Origin: Pseudomonadota bacterium
GTDB lineage: Bacteria > Pseudomonadota > Alphaproteobacteria > Rhizobiales > Phreatobacteraceae
Length of the DNA: 64,000 bases
Reading direction: 5' to 3'
NCBI GenBank assembly: GCA_023416965.1
Contig: JAEZGJ010000080.1
Coordinates: forward strand, 19,871 to 83,870
Every line of letters begins with the position of its first letter. The first letter of the stretch is position 1. Below, piece by piece: positions 53,447-61,661 of this stretch. Under the pieces are notes generated by a model. It saw only the letters and a list, made by a program, of their open reading frames with translations. It searched no databases and was not told where the DNA came from. Made by a program: the position numbers and the translations under genes.

Positions 53447-53476
53447 TCCCATGGGATGATGTCCCAAACGTTTGGG
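53447..53476. promoter_or_regulatory. Palindromic operator region of the Lrp regulator
   Basis: Two perfect palindromes lie in the divergent region: TCCCATGGGA (53447-53456) and CCCAAACGTTTGGG (53463-53476). A TATATT -10-like element is at about 53514-53520, just before the lrp start. Autoregulation by the Lrp-family protein is the simplest reading. Confidence 0.5.
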
Positions 53477-53527
53477 CAATTGCTCCGGTCGTGTGGACGT
53501 TTTCGCGCATTATGGTATATTTGAGGG

Positions 53528-54007
53528 ATGACATCCTCATCGCTCGCTCTCGATCCCACCGACAAGGCGCTGTTGCGGCTGGTGCAGCAGGATGCCGGCC
53601 TCTCCATGGAGCAGCTCGCGGAGAAGGTGAACCTGTCGCGCAATGCCTGCTGGCGGCGGCTGAAGCGGCTCGAGGACGAGGGCGTCATCCGTGCCCGTGT
53701 CGTTCTCGCCGACCCGGCCAAGCTGAACCTCGAACTCACCGTCTTCATCGCCGTTCGCACCAGCCGCCACGACGCCGACTGGGCGGCGCGCTTTCACGCC
53801 GCCGTGCAGGACATTCCGGAACTGCTCGGCGTCTACAGGACGGCGGGAGAGATCGACTACATCCTGCACGCCCGGGTGCCCAACGTCGCCGCCTATGACC
53901 GCCTCTACAGGAAGCTCACCGCCCGCATTGAGATGCAGGACGTCTCGGCGAGCTTCGTCATGGAGGAGATCAAGGAGGTCACGGCCCTGCCGCTGGATTT
54001 CGTGTGA
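53528..54007 (+). CDS. Lrp/AsnC family transcriptional regulator
   Basis: 159 residues: N-terminal HTH (LVQQDAGLSMEQLAEKVNLSRNACWRRLKRLEDEGVI), then the RAM ligand-binding domain with RTSRHDADWAARFHAAVQDIPELLGVYRTAGEIDYIL. These regulators sense amino acids; the nearby asparaginase gene is a possible target, reached only through the divergent DUF6356 gene. It has a short spacing to two palindromes upstream. Confidence 0.9.
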   Translation: MTSSSLALDPTDKALLRLVQQDAGLSMEQLAEKVNLSRNACWRRLKRLEDEGVIRARVVLADPAKLNLELTVFIAVRTSRHDADWAARFHAAVQDIPELLGVYRTAGEIDYILHARVPNVAAYDRLYRKLTARIEMQDVSASFVMEEIKEVTALPLDFV

Positions 54008-54040
54008 GGCGGGCGCTTCCAGTCGCGGGTTCGATGGGAG

Positions 54041-54200
54041 GGCCCCACCCTTACCCTCCCCTCTGGCGAGGGGAGGGAGACTACCGCGTCCCGCAGGTCT
54101 TCCGCCGTCGTGCCTGGCGCCGCCGGAGCCGGACGGAGCGCGGCGTCAAAGTCCCACTCTCCCTGGAGCGGAGCGACAAGGGGAGGGGTGAGGGTGGGCC
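54041..54200. repeat. ~155-bp palindrome-ended dispersed repeat, copy 5
   Basis: It starts GGCCCCACCCTTACCCTCCC and ends GGGGAGGGGTGAGGGTGGGCC. The interior GACTACCGCGTCCCGC and GTCGTGCCTGGCGCC matches copies 1 and 4 in the same orientation. It lies between two convergent genes (lrp and the metallo-hydrolase), the only one of the six copies between convergent genes. Confidence 0.75.
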
Positions 54201-54220
54201 TCCCTGGACCCCTCTGGCCC

Positions 54221-55132
54221 TCACGTCGCGCGGAACTCGCCCGTCAGCGAGGGCGCGCCGTCGCTCGTCGCGAGGCCCTTCGCCACGAGGTCTTCCAGAT
54301 GGGCGAAGACCGAGAGCCCCGCCGCGCTCTTCAGCCGGGGGTCGAGCCCCTCGTAGATGGCGGCGACGATCTCCGGGATGGACCTGTCGCCGGCGCCGAG
54401 GCGCTTGACGATCGCCGCCTCGCGCAGCTTGCGGTGGTGCGACAGCGCCCGCATGAACTTCGCCGGCTCGCGCACCGGCCCGCCATGGCCGGGCCAGAAC
54501 AGCCTCTCCTCGCGGGCCCTGAGCTTGTCGAGCGAAGCCATGTAGTCGCCCATCGACCCGTCCGGCGGCGCCACGATGGAGGTCGACCAGGCCATGACGT
54601 GGTCGCCGGAGAACAGCGTCTCCTCCTCGCGCAGGGCGAAGGCCATGTGGTTGGCCGTGTGGCCGGGGGTGAAGACCGCCTCCATGGTCCAGCCGGTGCC
54701 GGAGACGACGTCGCCGTCCTTCAGCACCACGTCCGGTCGGAAGTCCTTGTCGCCCGAGGCGTCGAGCGCATTGGTCTCGCCGAGGTTGAGCGCCCGCGCC
54801 GCGCGGTGCGGCCCCTCCGCATAGACCGGCGCGCCCGTCGCCGCCTTGACGGCGGCGGTGGCGGGCGAATGGTCACGGTGGGTATGGGTGACGAGGATCG
54901 CCTCCACCGTCTCGCCCTTCACCGCCTCCAGCACCGCCGCCACGTGGCGCGGGTCGTCGGGCCCGGGGTCGACGATGGCGACGCGGCCGGTGCCGACCAC
55001 ATAGGTCACCGTGCCCTTGAAGGTGAATGGTCCGGGATTGTCGCAGAGAACCCGGCGGATCAGCGGCGAGAGCTGTTCCGCTCGGCCGGGCACCGCCGCG
55101 TCGTCGCGGTCGAAAGGGATATCCTCGGCCAT
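54221..55132 (-). CDS. MBL-fold metallo-hydrolase (LACTB2-like)
   Basis: 303 residues of the metallo-beta-lactamase superfamily. The metal motif is THTHRDHSPA (His83, His85, Asp87, His88), followed by FTPGHTANH and SGDHVMAW; the C-terminal winged-helix part (LREAAIVKRLGAG..IPEIVAAIYE) is that of LACTB2/GloB-like nucleases. Substrate could be a thioester or RNA; sequence alone does not decide. The ATG at 55132 starts the conserved domain and has AGAGG close by. Confidence 0.85.
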   Translation of the reverse strand: MAEDIPFDRDDAAVPGRAEQLSPLIRRVLCDNPGPFTFKGTVTYVVGTGRVAIVDPGPDDPRHVAAVLEAVKGETVEAILVTHTHRDHSPATAAVKAATGAPVYAEGPHRAARALNLGETNALDASGDKDFRPDVVLKDGDVVSGTGWTMEAVFTPGHTANHMAFALREEETLFSGDHVMAWSTSIVAPPDGSMGDYMASLDKLRAREERLFWPGHGGPVREPAKFMRALSHHRKLREAAIVKRLGAGDRSIPEIVAAIYEGLDPRLKSAAGLSVFAHLEDLVAKGLATSDGAPSLTGEFRAT

Positions 55133-55165
55133 TCTGCCTCTGTCGAAACGGTGAGAGACCGCGGG

Positions 55166-55236
55166 TTGCGGCGCTGAGCCCGGTCGGCTACCCCGGCAGG
55201 CCATCACGCCGGGCGGCAAATGACAAGCTGCCGCAA
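55166..55236 (+). promoter_or_regulatory. Possible structured leader of bioY
   Basis: TTGCGGC (55166-55172) and GCCGCAA (55230-55236) are perfect inverted repeats 57 bases apart, and the enclosed stretch is itself GC-rich and can fold (GCCCGG, CCCCGGC, GCCGGGC). No known riboswitch core or BioR operator (TTATAGATAA) is seen. Confidence 0.25.
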
Positions 55237-55266
55237 CGGCATAGGTCACCACAGGAAACCCCCGAC

Positions 55267-55839
55267 ATGCGCAACGCGACCATCGCCGCGACCCTTTGGC
55301 CTTCGTCCGCCGGCCTCCTCCGCCCGGCCCTGCTCGTGGGTGCGGGCGTCTGCCTCATCACCCTCGGCGCCAAGGCGAGCGTGCCCTTCTGGCCGGTGCC
55401 GCTGACCCTGCAGACCCTGGCGATCTCGGTCGTCGCCGCCGCATACGGCCTGCGCCTCGGCGGGGCGACGGTCGCCGCCTATCTCGCGACCGGCCTCCTC
55501 GGCATGCCGGTCTTCGCCGGCATGAGCGCGGGAATCGCCCCCTTCATGGGGCCGACGGGCGGCTTCCTCGCCGGCTTCCTCGTCATGGCCGCCATCATCG
55601 GCGCCGCCGCCGACCGCGGCTGGGACCGGGCCTGGCCGACGACGCTCGCCGCCATGGCGCTCGCCAACGTCATCGTCTTCGTGCCCGGCCTCCTGTGGCT
55701 CGGCACCTTCACCGGCTATGGCGAGAAGCTGCTCGCCGCCGGCCTCTGGCCCTTCGTCGCCGGCACCGTGGTGAAGACGGCGCTCGCCGCCGCTCTCATG
55801 CCGGTCGCCTGGGCGCTGGTCTCGCGCCTCAGGGGCTGA
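55267..55839 (+). CDS. bioY: Biotin transporter BioY
   Basis: Substrate-binding membrane component of an energy-coupling-factor biotin importer; 190 residues with six membrane segments. Family marks are KASVPFWPVPLTLQTLAISVVAA, YLATGLLGMPVFAG and GPTGGFLAGFLV. No BioM/BioN (ATPase/transmembrane) genes are next to it; BioY alone can transport biotin in some bacteria. AGGAAA lies before the ATG. Its last 11 bases overlap the convergent FkbM-type gene. Confidence 0.93.
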   Translation: MRNATIAATLWPSSAGLLRPALLVGAGVCLITLGAKASVPFWPVPLTLQTLAISVVAAAYGLRLGGATVAAYLATGLLGMPVFAGMSAGIAPFMGPTGGFLAGFLVMAAIIGAAADRGWDRAWPTTLAAMALANVIVFVPGLLWLGTFTGYGEKLLAAGLWPFVAGTVVKTALAAALMPVAWALVSRLRG

Positions 55840-56752
55840 CCGCCTCCACGACATAGCCGCCGTCGAACAGGCAGGCGATGCGGGCGAGAGCCGCCCGCGT
55901 CGCCTCGCTGTCGGATGATATGCCGTCTGGCAGCGCCGCCGCCAGGGCCGCGCCGTCGAGGGCGTTGAGGCGCGGAAAGAGCTCCGGGTCGAGCCGCGCG
56001 GCCAGAGCATGGTCCGGATGGCTCCCGTCGCGATGGGCCGGTCCGTATTCGCCGAGATGGCGCATGGCGTCCCAGGGTGCCGCCTCTGCCGGCAGGCGCG
56101 CCGCCAGCCCCTCGTCCTCCGCCCGCAGATAGAAGCGGTTGAGCCCGTCGAAGAAGACGTCGCGATAGCCGGCCTCAGCGAGAATGGGGGCGAAATCGCC
56201 GGAGCGGTCCGCCATGGTCCAGGGCGCCACCACCTCCAGCACCACGACTCGGGGGCGGAAGCGCCGCCAGTCGTTGCCGGCGAGAACCTCGGCCTCGGCG
56301 CCCTCCACGTCCACCTTGAGAAAGTCGATCCGCTCCGGCGCATGGGTCTCGCAGAGCGCGGCGAGGGTCGTCACCGGCCGCGTCAGCCGGGAGGAGGAGA
56401 CGCCGGCCGCCGCGGCGGCCTCGGCATGGACGGGCAGGGTGGTGGACAGGCCATGGAACCGGTCGGCCTGGAAGAATTCGGCCTCGCCTTCCGCCCGGCC
56501 GCACAGCGCCTCCACCACCACGTCGCGGGGGCGGACGTGCCGGTAGCCACGCGCGATCTGCGCCTGCGGTTCCACCACGATGCCGCGCCAGCCGCGCTCG
56601 TAGAACCAGAAGGAGACGTTGTCGGCGACGGCATGGCCGCCGCCGACGTCGACGTAGAAGCCCTGCGCCACGTCGGCGAGCAGCAGGGAGAGGTGGTAGT
56701 CCTCGCGGTTCTGGGCGTAGGAGAGGAAGGCCCTCGCGTCCGCTTCGCTCAA
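55829..56752 (-). CDS. FkbM family methyltransferase
   Basis: 307 residues. FLSYAQNREDYHLSLLLADV and GFYVDVGGGHAVADNVSFWFYERGW form the SAM site region; VVEPQAQIARGY, DFLKVDVEGAEAEVLAG and the later GLNRFYLRAED complete the FkbM pattern. The start is TTG at 56752 with GGAGG eight bases upstream; no ATG exists before the conserved part. The acceptor is unknown (often a sugar or O-chain hydroxyl). It overlaps bioY by 11 bp tail to tail. Confidence 0.85.
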   Translation of the reverse strand: MSEADARAFLSYAQNREDYHLSLLLADVAQGFYVDVGGGHAVADNVSFWFYERGWRGIVVEPQAQIARGYRHVRPRDVVVEALCGRAEGEAEFFQADRFHGLSTTLPVHAEAAAAAGVSSSRLTRPVTTLAALCETHAPERIDFLKVDVEGAEAEVLAGNDWRRFRPRVVVLEVVAPWTMADRSGDFAPILAEAGYRDVFFDGLNRFYLRAEDEGLAARLPAEAAPWDAMRHLGEYGPAHRDGSHPDHALAARLDPELFPRLNALDGAALAAALPDGISSDSEATRAALARIACLFDGGYVVEAVSP

Positions 56753-56779
56753 GGCCCGTTCCTCCGGCGCTGCCGCCCT

Positions 56780-58225
56780 CTAGCGGCGCGGCGTGATGGC
56801 GTGAGCCTCGCGTGCGCGCTCGATCTGGTCAAGCTTGGCGGTGAAGAGGCTCCAGTCGTCGCGCTCGGCGATGGGCGCCCACAAGGCCTCCACCTCCTCG
56901 ATGAGCAGCGTCGCCGGCCCCTCGCCGTCGAAATAGGCGGCGGCGCCAGGCGCCGGCGGCACGGGCTCGTGGGCACCGAGCGCCGCCTCCAGCCGGGCGA
57001 AATCCTGGCCCTGGTAGTACTGCGCCTGCGGCCCGGCCATGGCGAAGGCGCGCCGCGCCAGGCCGCCGTGCCAGTCGAACATGGTGCGCTCGAAGGGGGC
57101 CTGCGACTTCAGCAGGAACTGGAAGAAGGCGGCGGCGAGTTCGTCGTCGGTGTCCGCATCCACCTGCCGAAGGCCGAGCCTCGCGCAGAGGGCCCGTCTA
57201 AGCCCCTCGTGGAAGGCGCCCGCATAGGTTCTCAGCGCGTCCTCGAGATCGGCCACCGGCGCGACCAGGGTCAGGCATTCGGCGAAGCGCTCGAGGTTCC
57301 AGGCGACCGCTCCCGGCTGGCGGCCGAAGGCATAGAGGCCCGTCTGGTCGAAATAGGCGGCGGTGAAACCGGGCTCGTAGCGCGGCAGGAAGCGCCACGG
57401 CCCGTAGTCGAAACTCTCGCCGGTGACCACCATGTTGTCGGTGTTGAGGACGCCGTGGACGAACCCAGCCGCCATCCACTCGCCCGCCAGCGCGCCGGTC
57501 GCCTGCGACACCGCGGCGAGCAGGGCCGGGGCCTCCTTCGCCACGTCGCCTCCGCGCGCCGCCTGCGGGTGGTAGTGGCGGATGCAATGGGCGACGAGCG
57601 CCGTGATCCCGGCGGCGTCGTTGTGAGCGAGGCAGCGCTGGAACGTGCCGAAACGGACATGGCTGTGCGACAGCCGCACCATGACAGAGGAGCGGGTCGG
57701 CGAGGGCTCGTCGCCGCGCATGAGCGCCTCGCCTGTCTCGATGAGCGAGAAGGTCTTGGAGGTGTAGACGCCGAAGGCCTCCAGCAGCGAGGAGGCGAGA
57801 ACCTCGCGCACGCCGCCCTTGAGCGTGAGGCGCCCGTCGCCGGAGCGCGAATAGGGCGTCTGTCCGGATCCCTTGGTGCCGAGGTCGAGCAGCCGCCCCT
57901 CGTCGTCGAGGAGCTGCGCCGCGAGGAAGCCGCGACCGTCTCCGAGGTCCGGGTTGTACGAGCGGAACTGGTGGCCGTGATAGCGCAGCGCCAGCGGCTG
58001 GGGCAGGTTGTCTGGCAGCGGCTCGAACCGGCCGAAATGGGCGATCCATTCCGCATCCGACAGGCCGCCGAGGCCGACCGCCTCGGCCCAGCGCTGGTTG
58101 CGGAAACGCAGGATGTGCTGCGGGAAGGCCGCCGGCGCCACGACGTCGTAGAAATCGGGGCCGAGATCGGCATGGGCGGTGGAGGGGCGATAGGTCATCA
58201 TGGACATATAGCGCCTGGGGGCCAT
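56780..58225 (-). CDS. selO: SelO/YdiU protein adenylyltransferase (UPF0061)
   Basis: 481 residues, about the length of E. coli SelO. RYHGHQFRSYNPDLGDGRGFLAAQLLD, GTKGSGQTPYSRSGDGRLTLKGGVREVLAS and HGVLNTDNM are hallmarks; the pseudokinase binds ATP upside down and AMPylates proteins. Bacterial SelO usually has Cys (not selenocysteine) at the far C-terminus, but this protein ends AHAITPRR with no cysteine. Starts at 58207 and 58198 are alternatives. Confidence 0.93.
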   Translation of the reverse strand: MAPRRYMSMMTYRPSTAHADLGPDFYDVVAPAAFPQHILRFRNQRWAEAVGLGGLSDAEWIAHFGRFEPLPDNLPQPLALRYHGHQFRSYNPDLGDGRGFLAAQLLDDEGRLLDLGTKGSGQTPYSRSGDGRLTLKGGVREVLASSLLEAFGVYTSKTFSLIETGEALMRGDEPSPTRSSVMVRLSHSHVRFGTFQRCLAHNDAAGITALVAHCIRHYHPQAARGGDVAKEAPALLAAVSQATGALAGEWMAAGFVHGVLNTDNMVVTGESFDYGPWRFLPRYEPGFTAAYFDQTGLYAFGRQPGAVAWNLERFAECLTLVAPVADLEDALRTYAGAFHEGLRRALCARLGLRQVDADTDDELAAAFFQFLLKSQAPFERTMFDWHGGLARRAFAMAGPQAQYYQGQDFARLEAALGAHEPVPPAPGAAAYFDGEGPATLLIEEVEALWAPIAERDDWSLFTAKLDQIERAREAHAITPRR

Positions 58226-58271
58226 GAAAGGTCCAATGGGGGCGCGGGCTCGTGCCCGGGGGTAGAGGATA

Positions 58272-58428
58272 GCCCCTCGCCCCTACCCTCTCCCCACTGG
58301 CGGGGAAGAGGGGACTATGACGTTGCACCTGTTCCGCGCCAGTGGCGCCGGGCACGACCGTGGCCGGACCTGACGCGACGCTGGCGCACCCTCTTCCCGC
58401 TGGCGGAGAGGGCAAGGGTGAGGGGCCC
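58272..58428. repeat. ~155-bp palindrome-ended dispersed repeat, copy 6 (divergent)
   Basis: It starts GCCCCTCGCCCCTACCCTC and ends GAGGGCAAGGGTGAGGGGCCC. It contains GGGGACTATGACG at the left and GCGCCGGGCACGACCG (reverse of GTCGTGCCTGGCGC) in the middle, so it is either rearranged or the most diverged copy. It fills the gap between selO and the luciferase-like gene. Confidence 0.6.
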
Positions 58429-58437
58429 TTAAGGCAC

Positions 58438-59445
58438 TCACGCCGCCGCGGCTTCGCCCTGAAGATCCTTCACCACCTCGGCCAGCATCTCGTAGGAGCG
58501 CACCCGCTTCGAATGGTCGAAGATCGCGGAGGCCACCATGACTTCGTCGACACCTGTCTGGGTGACGAACTGCTTGAGGCCGCGCCGCACCGTCTCGGGC
58601 GATCCGACGAAGGAGAATTGCAGCATGCGCGAGGCCTGCGCCTTCTCCATCGGCCTCCAGAAGGTCTCGATATCGTCGATCGGCGGCGGCAGGAGGCCGC
58701 GTACCCCGCGGAAAATGCCGGCGGCGCGCTGCTGGGCCGAGGTGAAGAGGTGGCGCGCCTCCTCGTCGGTGGGCGCAAGGAAGACATTGCAGCCGGCCAT
58801 GGCATAGGGCGTCGCCTGCTGCTCCGAGGGCGTGAACTTCGCCCGGTAGAGCGTCAGGGCCTGCATCAGCGCGTCGGGGGCGAAATGCGATGCGAAGGCG
58901 TAGGGAAGCCCCAGCATGGCGGCGAGCTGGGCGCCGAAGGTGGAGGAGCCGAGGATCCACAGCGGCACCTCGGTGCCGGCGCCGGGCACCGCCTGGATCG
59001 CCTGGCCCGGCTGGGCGGGCGCGAGAAAGGCCTGGAGCTCCAGCACGTCCTGCGGGAAATTGTCGGCCTCCATCGGGTCGACGCGAAGCGCCCGCATCGT
59101 GCGCTGGTCGGTGCCCGGAGCGCGTCCCAGGCCGAGGTCGATGCGGCCGGGGAACAGGCTCTCCAGGGTGCCGAACTGCTCGGCGATTACCATCGGCGCG
59201 TGGTTCGGCAGCATGATGCCGCCGGCGCCGACGCGGATGCGGCTGGTCGCCGCCGCCACCTGACCGATTACCACCGCCGTCGCCGCGCTGGCGATGCCGG
59301 TCATGTTGTGGTGTTCGGCGAGCCAGTAGCGGTTGTAGCCGAGCCGGTCGGCATGGCCGGCGAGGTCGATCGTGTTGCGCAGCGCGTCGCCGGGCGTCTT
59401 GCCCTCCGGTACGGGCGCGAGGTCGAGGATGGAGAACAGGGTCAT
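58438..59445 (-). CDS. LLM class flavin-dependent oxidoreductase
   Basis: 335 residues of the luciferase-like monooxygenase family. [50 protein letters not shown] (in part), [24 protein letters not shown] and [31 protein letters not shown] are typical of the LLM group that uses FMN. The substrate is unknown. The ATG at 59445 starts the conserved strand; a TTG at 59463 is possible. Confidence 0.87.
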   Translation of the reverse strand: MTLFSILDLAPVPEGKTPGDALRNTIDLAGHADRLGYNRYWLAEHHNMTGIASAATAVVIGQVAAATSRIRVGAGGIMLPNHAPMVIAEQFGTLESLFPGRIDLGLGRAPGTDQRTMRALRVDPMEADNFPQDVLELQAFLAPAQPGQAIQAVPGAGTEVPLWILGSSTFGAQLAAMLGLPYAFASHFAPDALMQALTLYRAKFTPSEQQATPYAMAGCNVFLAPTDEEARHLFTSAQQRAAGIFRGVRGLLPPPIDDIETFWRPMEKAQASRMLQFSFVGSPETVRRGLKQFVTQTGVDEVMVASAIFDHSKRVRSYEMLAEVVKDLQGEAAAA

Positions 59446-59527
59446 CGGATCATCCGGGGTCAAGGGCCGGGGTCAGGTCCCCCAAGATAGGCGCTTCCCG
59501 CGGGATGGCGAGGGGAGGGGCAGCGGA

Positions 59528-60208
59528 TCAGCCCTGCTCCGGCGCCCCGAGCTGGCGCAGCGCCTCGTGGACGACATCCGCCTTGTGCCGCAGATGTTCG
59601 CGCATCAGCGCCGACAGGGCCGCCCCGTCGCGGGCCCTGAGAGCCGCCATCATGCGCTCGTGGTCCTCGATGGCCTCGGCCCAGCGCTCCGGCGTCTTGC
59701 GGGCGACGAAGCGCACTGCATGGATGCGCACCATCAGGTTCTGGTAGAGGCTCGCAAGGGTGGCATTTCCCGCGATGCGGAAGATCTCCTCGTGGATCCG
59801 CCGGTTCAGCCCGGAATAGGGCACCCATTCGCCGCGCCGCCAGTGGCCGACCATTTCGGCGTGCATCGCCTCCAGCCTGGCGAGGTCATCGGCGGTCAGG
59901 CGGGCGCAGGCGAGTTCGCCGGCGAGCGCCTCCAGCATGCCCATGATGGGGAAGAGCTCCTCCACCGCGTCCGGAGCGATGCGGGCGACGCGGGCGCCAC
60001 GGTTCGGCGTGAGGTCGACAAGGCCCTCGGCGGCGAGCACCTTCAGCGCCTCGCGCAGGGGAGTGCGGGAGACGCCGAAGAGGTCGCAGAGGTCGGGCTC
60101 GGAGATCTTGTCGCCGGCCTTCAGCGTGCCCTCCACGATCATGTCGCGCAGACGGCCGGTGAGTTCCGTCGCCAGCGAGCGGCGGGCGATCAGCGGATGC
60201 TCGTTCAT
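59528..60208 (-). CDS. GntR family transcriptional regulator (FadR/FCD subgroup)
   Basis: 226 residues: winged-helix N-terminus (RLRDMIVEGTLKAGDKISEPDLCDLFGVSRTPLREALKVLAAEGLV) and an all-helical FCD ligand domain with a metal/acid-binding set in the HEEIFRIAGN and HERMMAALRARDG segments. AGGAGG precedes the ATG. It follows the aminotransferase gene by 28 bp on the same strand. FCD regulators sense small carboxylic acids such as glycolate or lactate, which fits the divergent dehydrogenase. Confidence 0.9.
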   Translation of the reverse strand: MNEHPLIARRSLATELTGRLRDMIVEGTLKAGDKISEPDLCDLFGVSRTPLREALKVLAAEGLVDLTPNRGARVARIAPDAVEELFPIMGMLEALAGELACARLTADDLARLEAMHAEMVGHWRRGEWVPYSGLNRRIHEEIFRIAGNATLASLYQNLMVRIHAVRFVARKTPERWAEAIEDHERMMAALRARDGAALSALMREHLRHKADVVHEALRQLGAPEQG

Positions 60209-60236
60209 GGCGATCCTCCTCTCGCCTGCTGCGCCA

Positions 60237-61442
60237 TCACGCCGCCTTGGCGCCGCCCTCGCGCTTGCCCTCCGCCAGATAAGCCATGGCCGCCGCGACG
60301 CCGCCCGCCTTGTGCGGCACGCCGGCGAGGCCGAGGCCCATCTCCACGCCCGCCAGCGTGCCGATCAGCGTCAGGTCGTTGATGTCGCCGAGATGGCCGA
60401 TTCGGAACACCTTCTTCGCGACCTTCGACAGGCCGGTGCCGAGCGACATGTCGAAGGCATCGAGGATCACCGAGCGCAGCCGGTCGGCGTCATGCCCCTC
60501 CGGCATCACGACCGCGGTGAGCACAGGGGAGAAGTGCTTCGGGTTGGTGCAGAGGTTTTCCATGCCCCAGGCGGCCACCGCCCGACGGGTCGCCTCGCCA
60601 TGGCGCAGGTGGCGCGCGAAGACGCTGTCGAGGCCCTCCTCGTGGAGCATCTTGATGGCCTCGTCCAAGCCGTAGAGCAGGTTGGTCGCCGGCGTGTAGG
60701 GGAAGTAGCCGGACTTGCCGGCGGCGATCATCTCCTCCCAGCCCCAGAAGCTCTTCGGCAGGCGCGAGGTCTTCGAGGCCGCGAGCGCCTTCTCCGAGAC
60801 CGCGTTGAACGACAGGCCGGGGGGCAGCATCAGGCCCTTCTGGGAGCCCGCGACGGTGACGTCGACGCCCCATTCGTCGTGGCGGTAGTCGACCGAGGCG
60901 AGCGAGGAGATGGTGTCGACCATGAGCAGGGCCGGATGGCCGGCGGCGTCGATGGCCTTTCTCACCTCGTCGATGCGAGAGGTGCAGCCCGTCGAGGTCT
61001 CGTTATGGACGACGCAGACCGCCTTGAAGCTGTGTGTCTTGTCCTCGCGCAGCGCCGCCTCGATGGCGGCGACATCGGCGCCCGCGCGCCAGTCGGAGGG
61101 GATGAAGGTCGCCTCGACGCCAAGCTTGGCCGCCATGGTCTTCCACAGCGTGGCGAAATGGCCGGTCTCGACCATCAGCACCTTGTCACCGGGGGAGAGC
61201 GTGTTGGCGAGCGCGGCCTCCCAGGCGCCGGTGCCGGAGGCCGGGTAGATCACCACGTGGCCCTTGGTCCTGAAAATGGTGCGCATGCCGTCGAGGACGC
61301 GCAGGCCGAGCTTGCCAAAATCCGGGCCGCGATGGTCGATCGTCTGCCGGGCGATGGCGCTGAGGATGCGCTCCGGCACGGGCGACGGGCCGGGGATCTG
61401 CAGGAAGTGGCGGCCCGCGACGCGGGGGGCATTGGTGGCCAT
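60237..61442 (-). CDS. Serine-glyoxylate-type class V aminotransferase
   Basis: 401 residues with LQIPGPSPVPERILSAIARQTIDHRGPDFGKLG at the start, YPASGTGAWEAALANTLSPGD, VHNETSTGCTSRID, and the PLP lysine Lys202 in AGSQKGLMLPPGL. It probably transfers the amino group of serine or alanine to glyoxylate, making glycine. GAGGAG seven bases upstream fixes the ATG at 61442. It is the first gene of the pair with the GntR regulator and is divergent from a large FAD/Fe-S dehydrogenase; glyoxylate would be the shared metabolite if that enzyme is a glycolate-type dehydrogenase. Confidence 0.9.
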   Translation of the reverse strand: MATNAPRVAGRHFLQIPGPSPVPERILSAIARQTIDHRGPDFGKLGLRVLDGMRTIFRTKGHVVIYPASGTGAWEAALANTLSPGDKVLMVETGHFATLWKTMAAKLGVEATFIPSDWRAGADVAAIEAALREDKTHSFKAVCVVHNETSTGCTSRIDEVRKAIDAAGHPALLMVDTISSLASVDYRHDEWGVDVTVAGSQKGLMLPPGLSFNAVSEKALAASKTSRLPKSFWGWEEMIAAGKSGYFPYTPATNLLYGLDEAIKMLHEEGLDSVFARHLRHGEATRRAVAAWGMENLCTNPKHFSPVLTAVVMPEGHDADRLRSVILDAFDMSLGTGLSKVAKKVFRIGHLGDINDLTLIGTLAGVEMGLGLAGVPHKAGGVAAAMAYLAEGKREGGAKAA

Positions 61443-61498
61443 CGGGGTCTCCTCGGCTGTCGGCGCGCATCGGAATTCGGCACCGCCTCTTGCCATAA

Positions 61499-61526
61499 TG
61501 AATAATGAATGCAAAATTCAAGTCAA
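61499..61526 (-). promoter_or_regulatory. Promoter and GntR-type dyad upstream of the aminotransferase gene
   Basis: On the minus strand TTGACT (61521-61526) and TATTCA (61499-61504) are spaced by 16 bases. The AT-rich patch between them holds TGAAT-N5-ATTCA (61506-61520), a perfect short dyad typical of FCD regulator sites. It stands out in this GC-rich DNA. Confidence 0.5.
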
Positions 61527-61571
61527 GGGCCTTCACCGCGCGTCACCCGTTCGGGCGCCGAGCGCCGGGTC

Positions 61572-61596
61572 CACCTCTCCCCGCCAGGGAGAGGTG
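61572..61596. repeat. Perfect hairpin in the divergent region
   Basis: CACCTCTCCC and GGGAGAGGTG form a 10-bp perfect stem with the loop CGCCA. It resembles one end of the ~155-bp repeat family and a half-unit near 50591. Confidence 0.5.
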
Positions 61597-61661
61597 ACGG
61601 CGGAGCCCCCGCGTCTGATCACCCGAGCGATGGCCTCCCGGCCCGAATCGAGAATGTGCCG

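Noticed and set aside
20337..58437. The ~155-bp repeats as a CRISPR array or rRNA/tRNA remnants
   Set aside because: Copies are far apart, single, palindromic and not separated by unique spacers of constant length; no tRNA cloverleaf or rRNA signature is seen.
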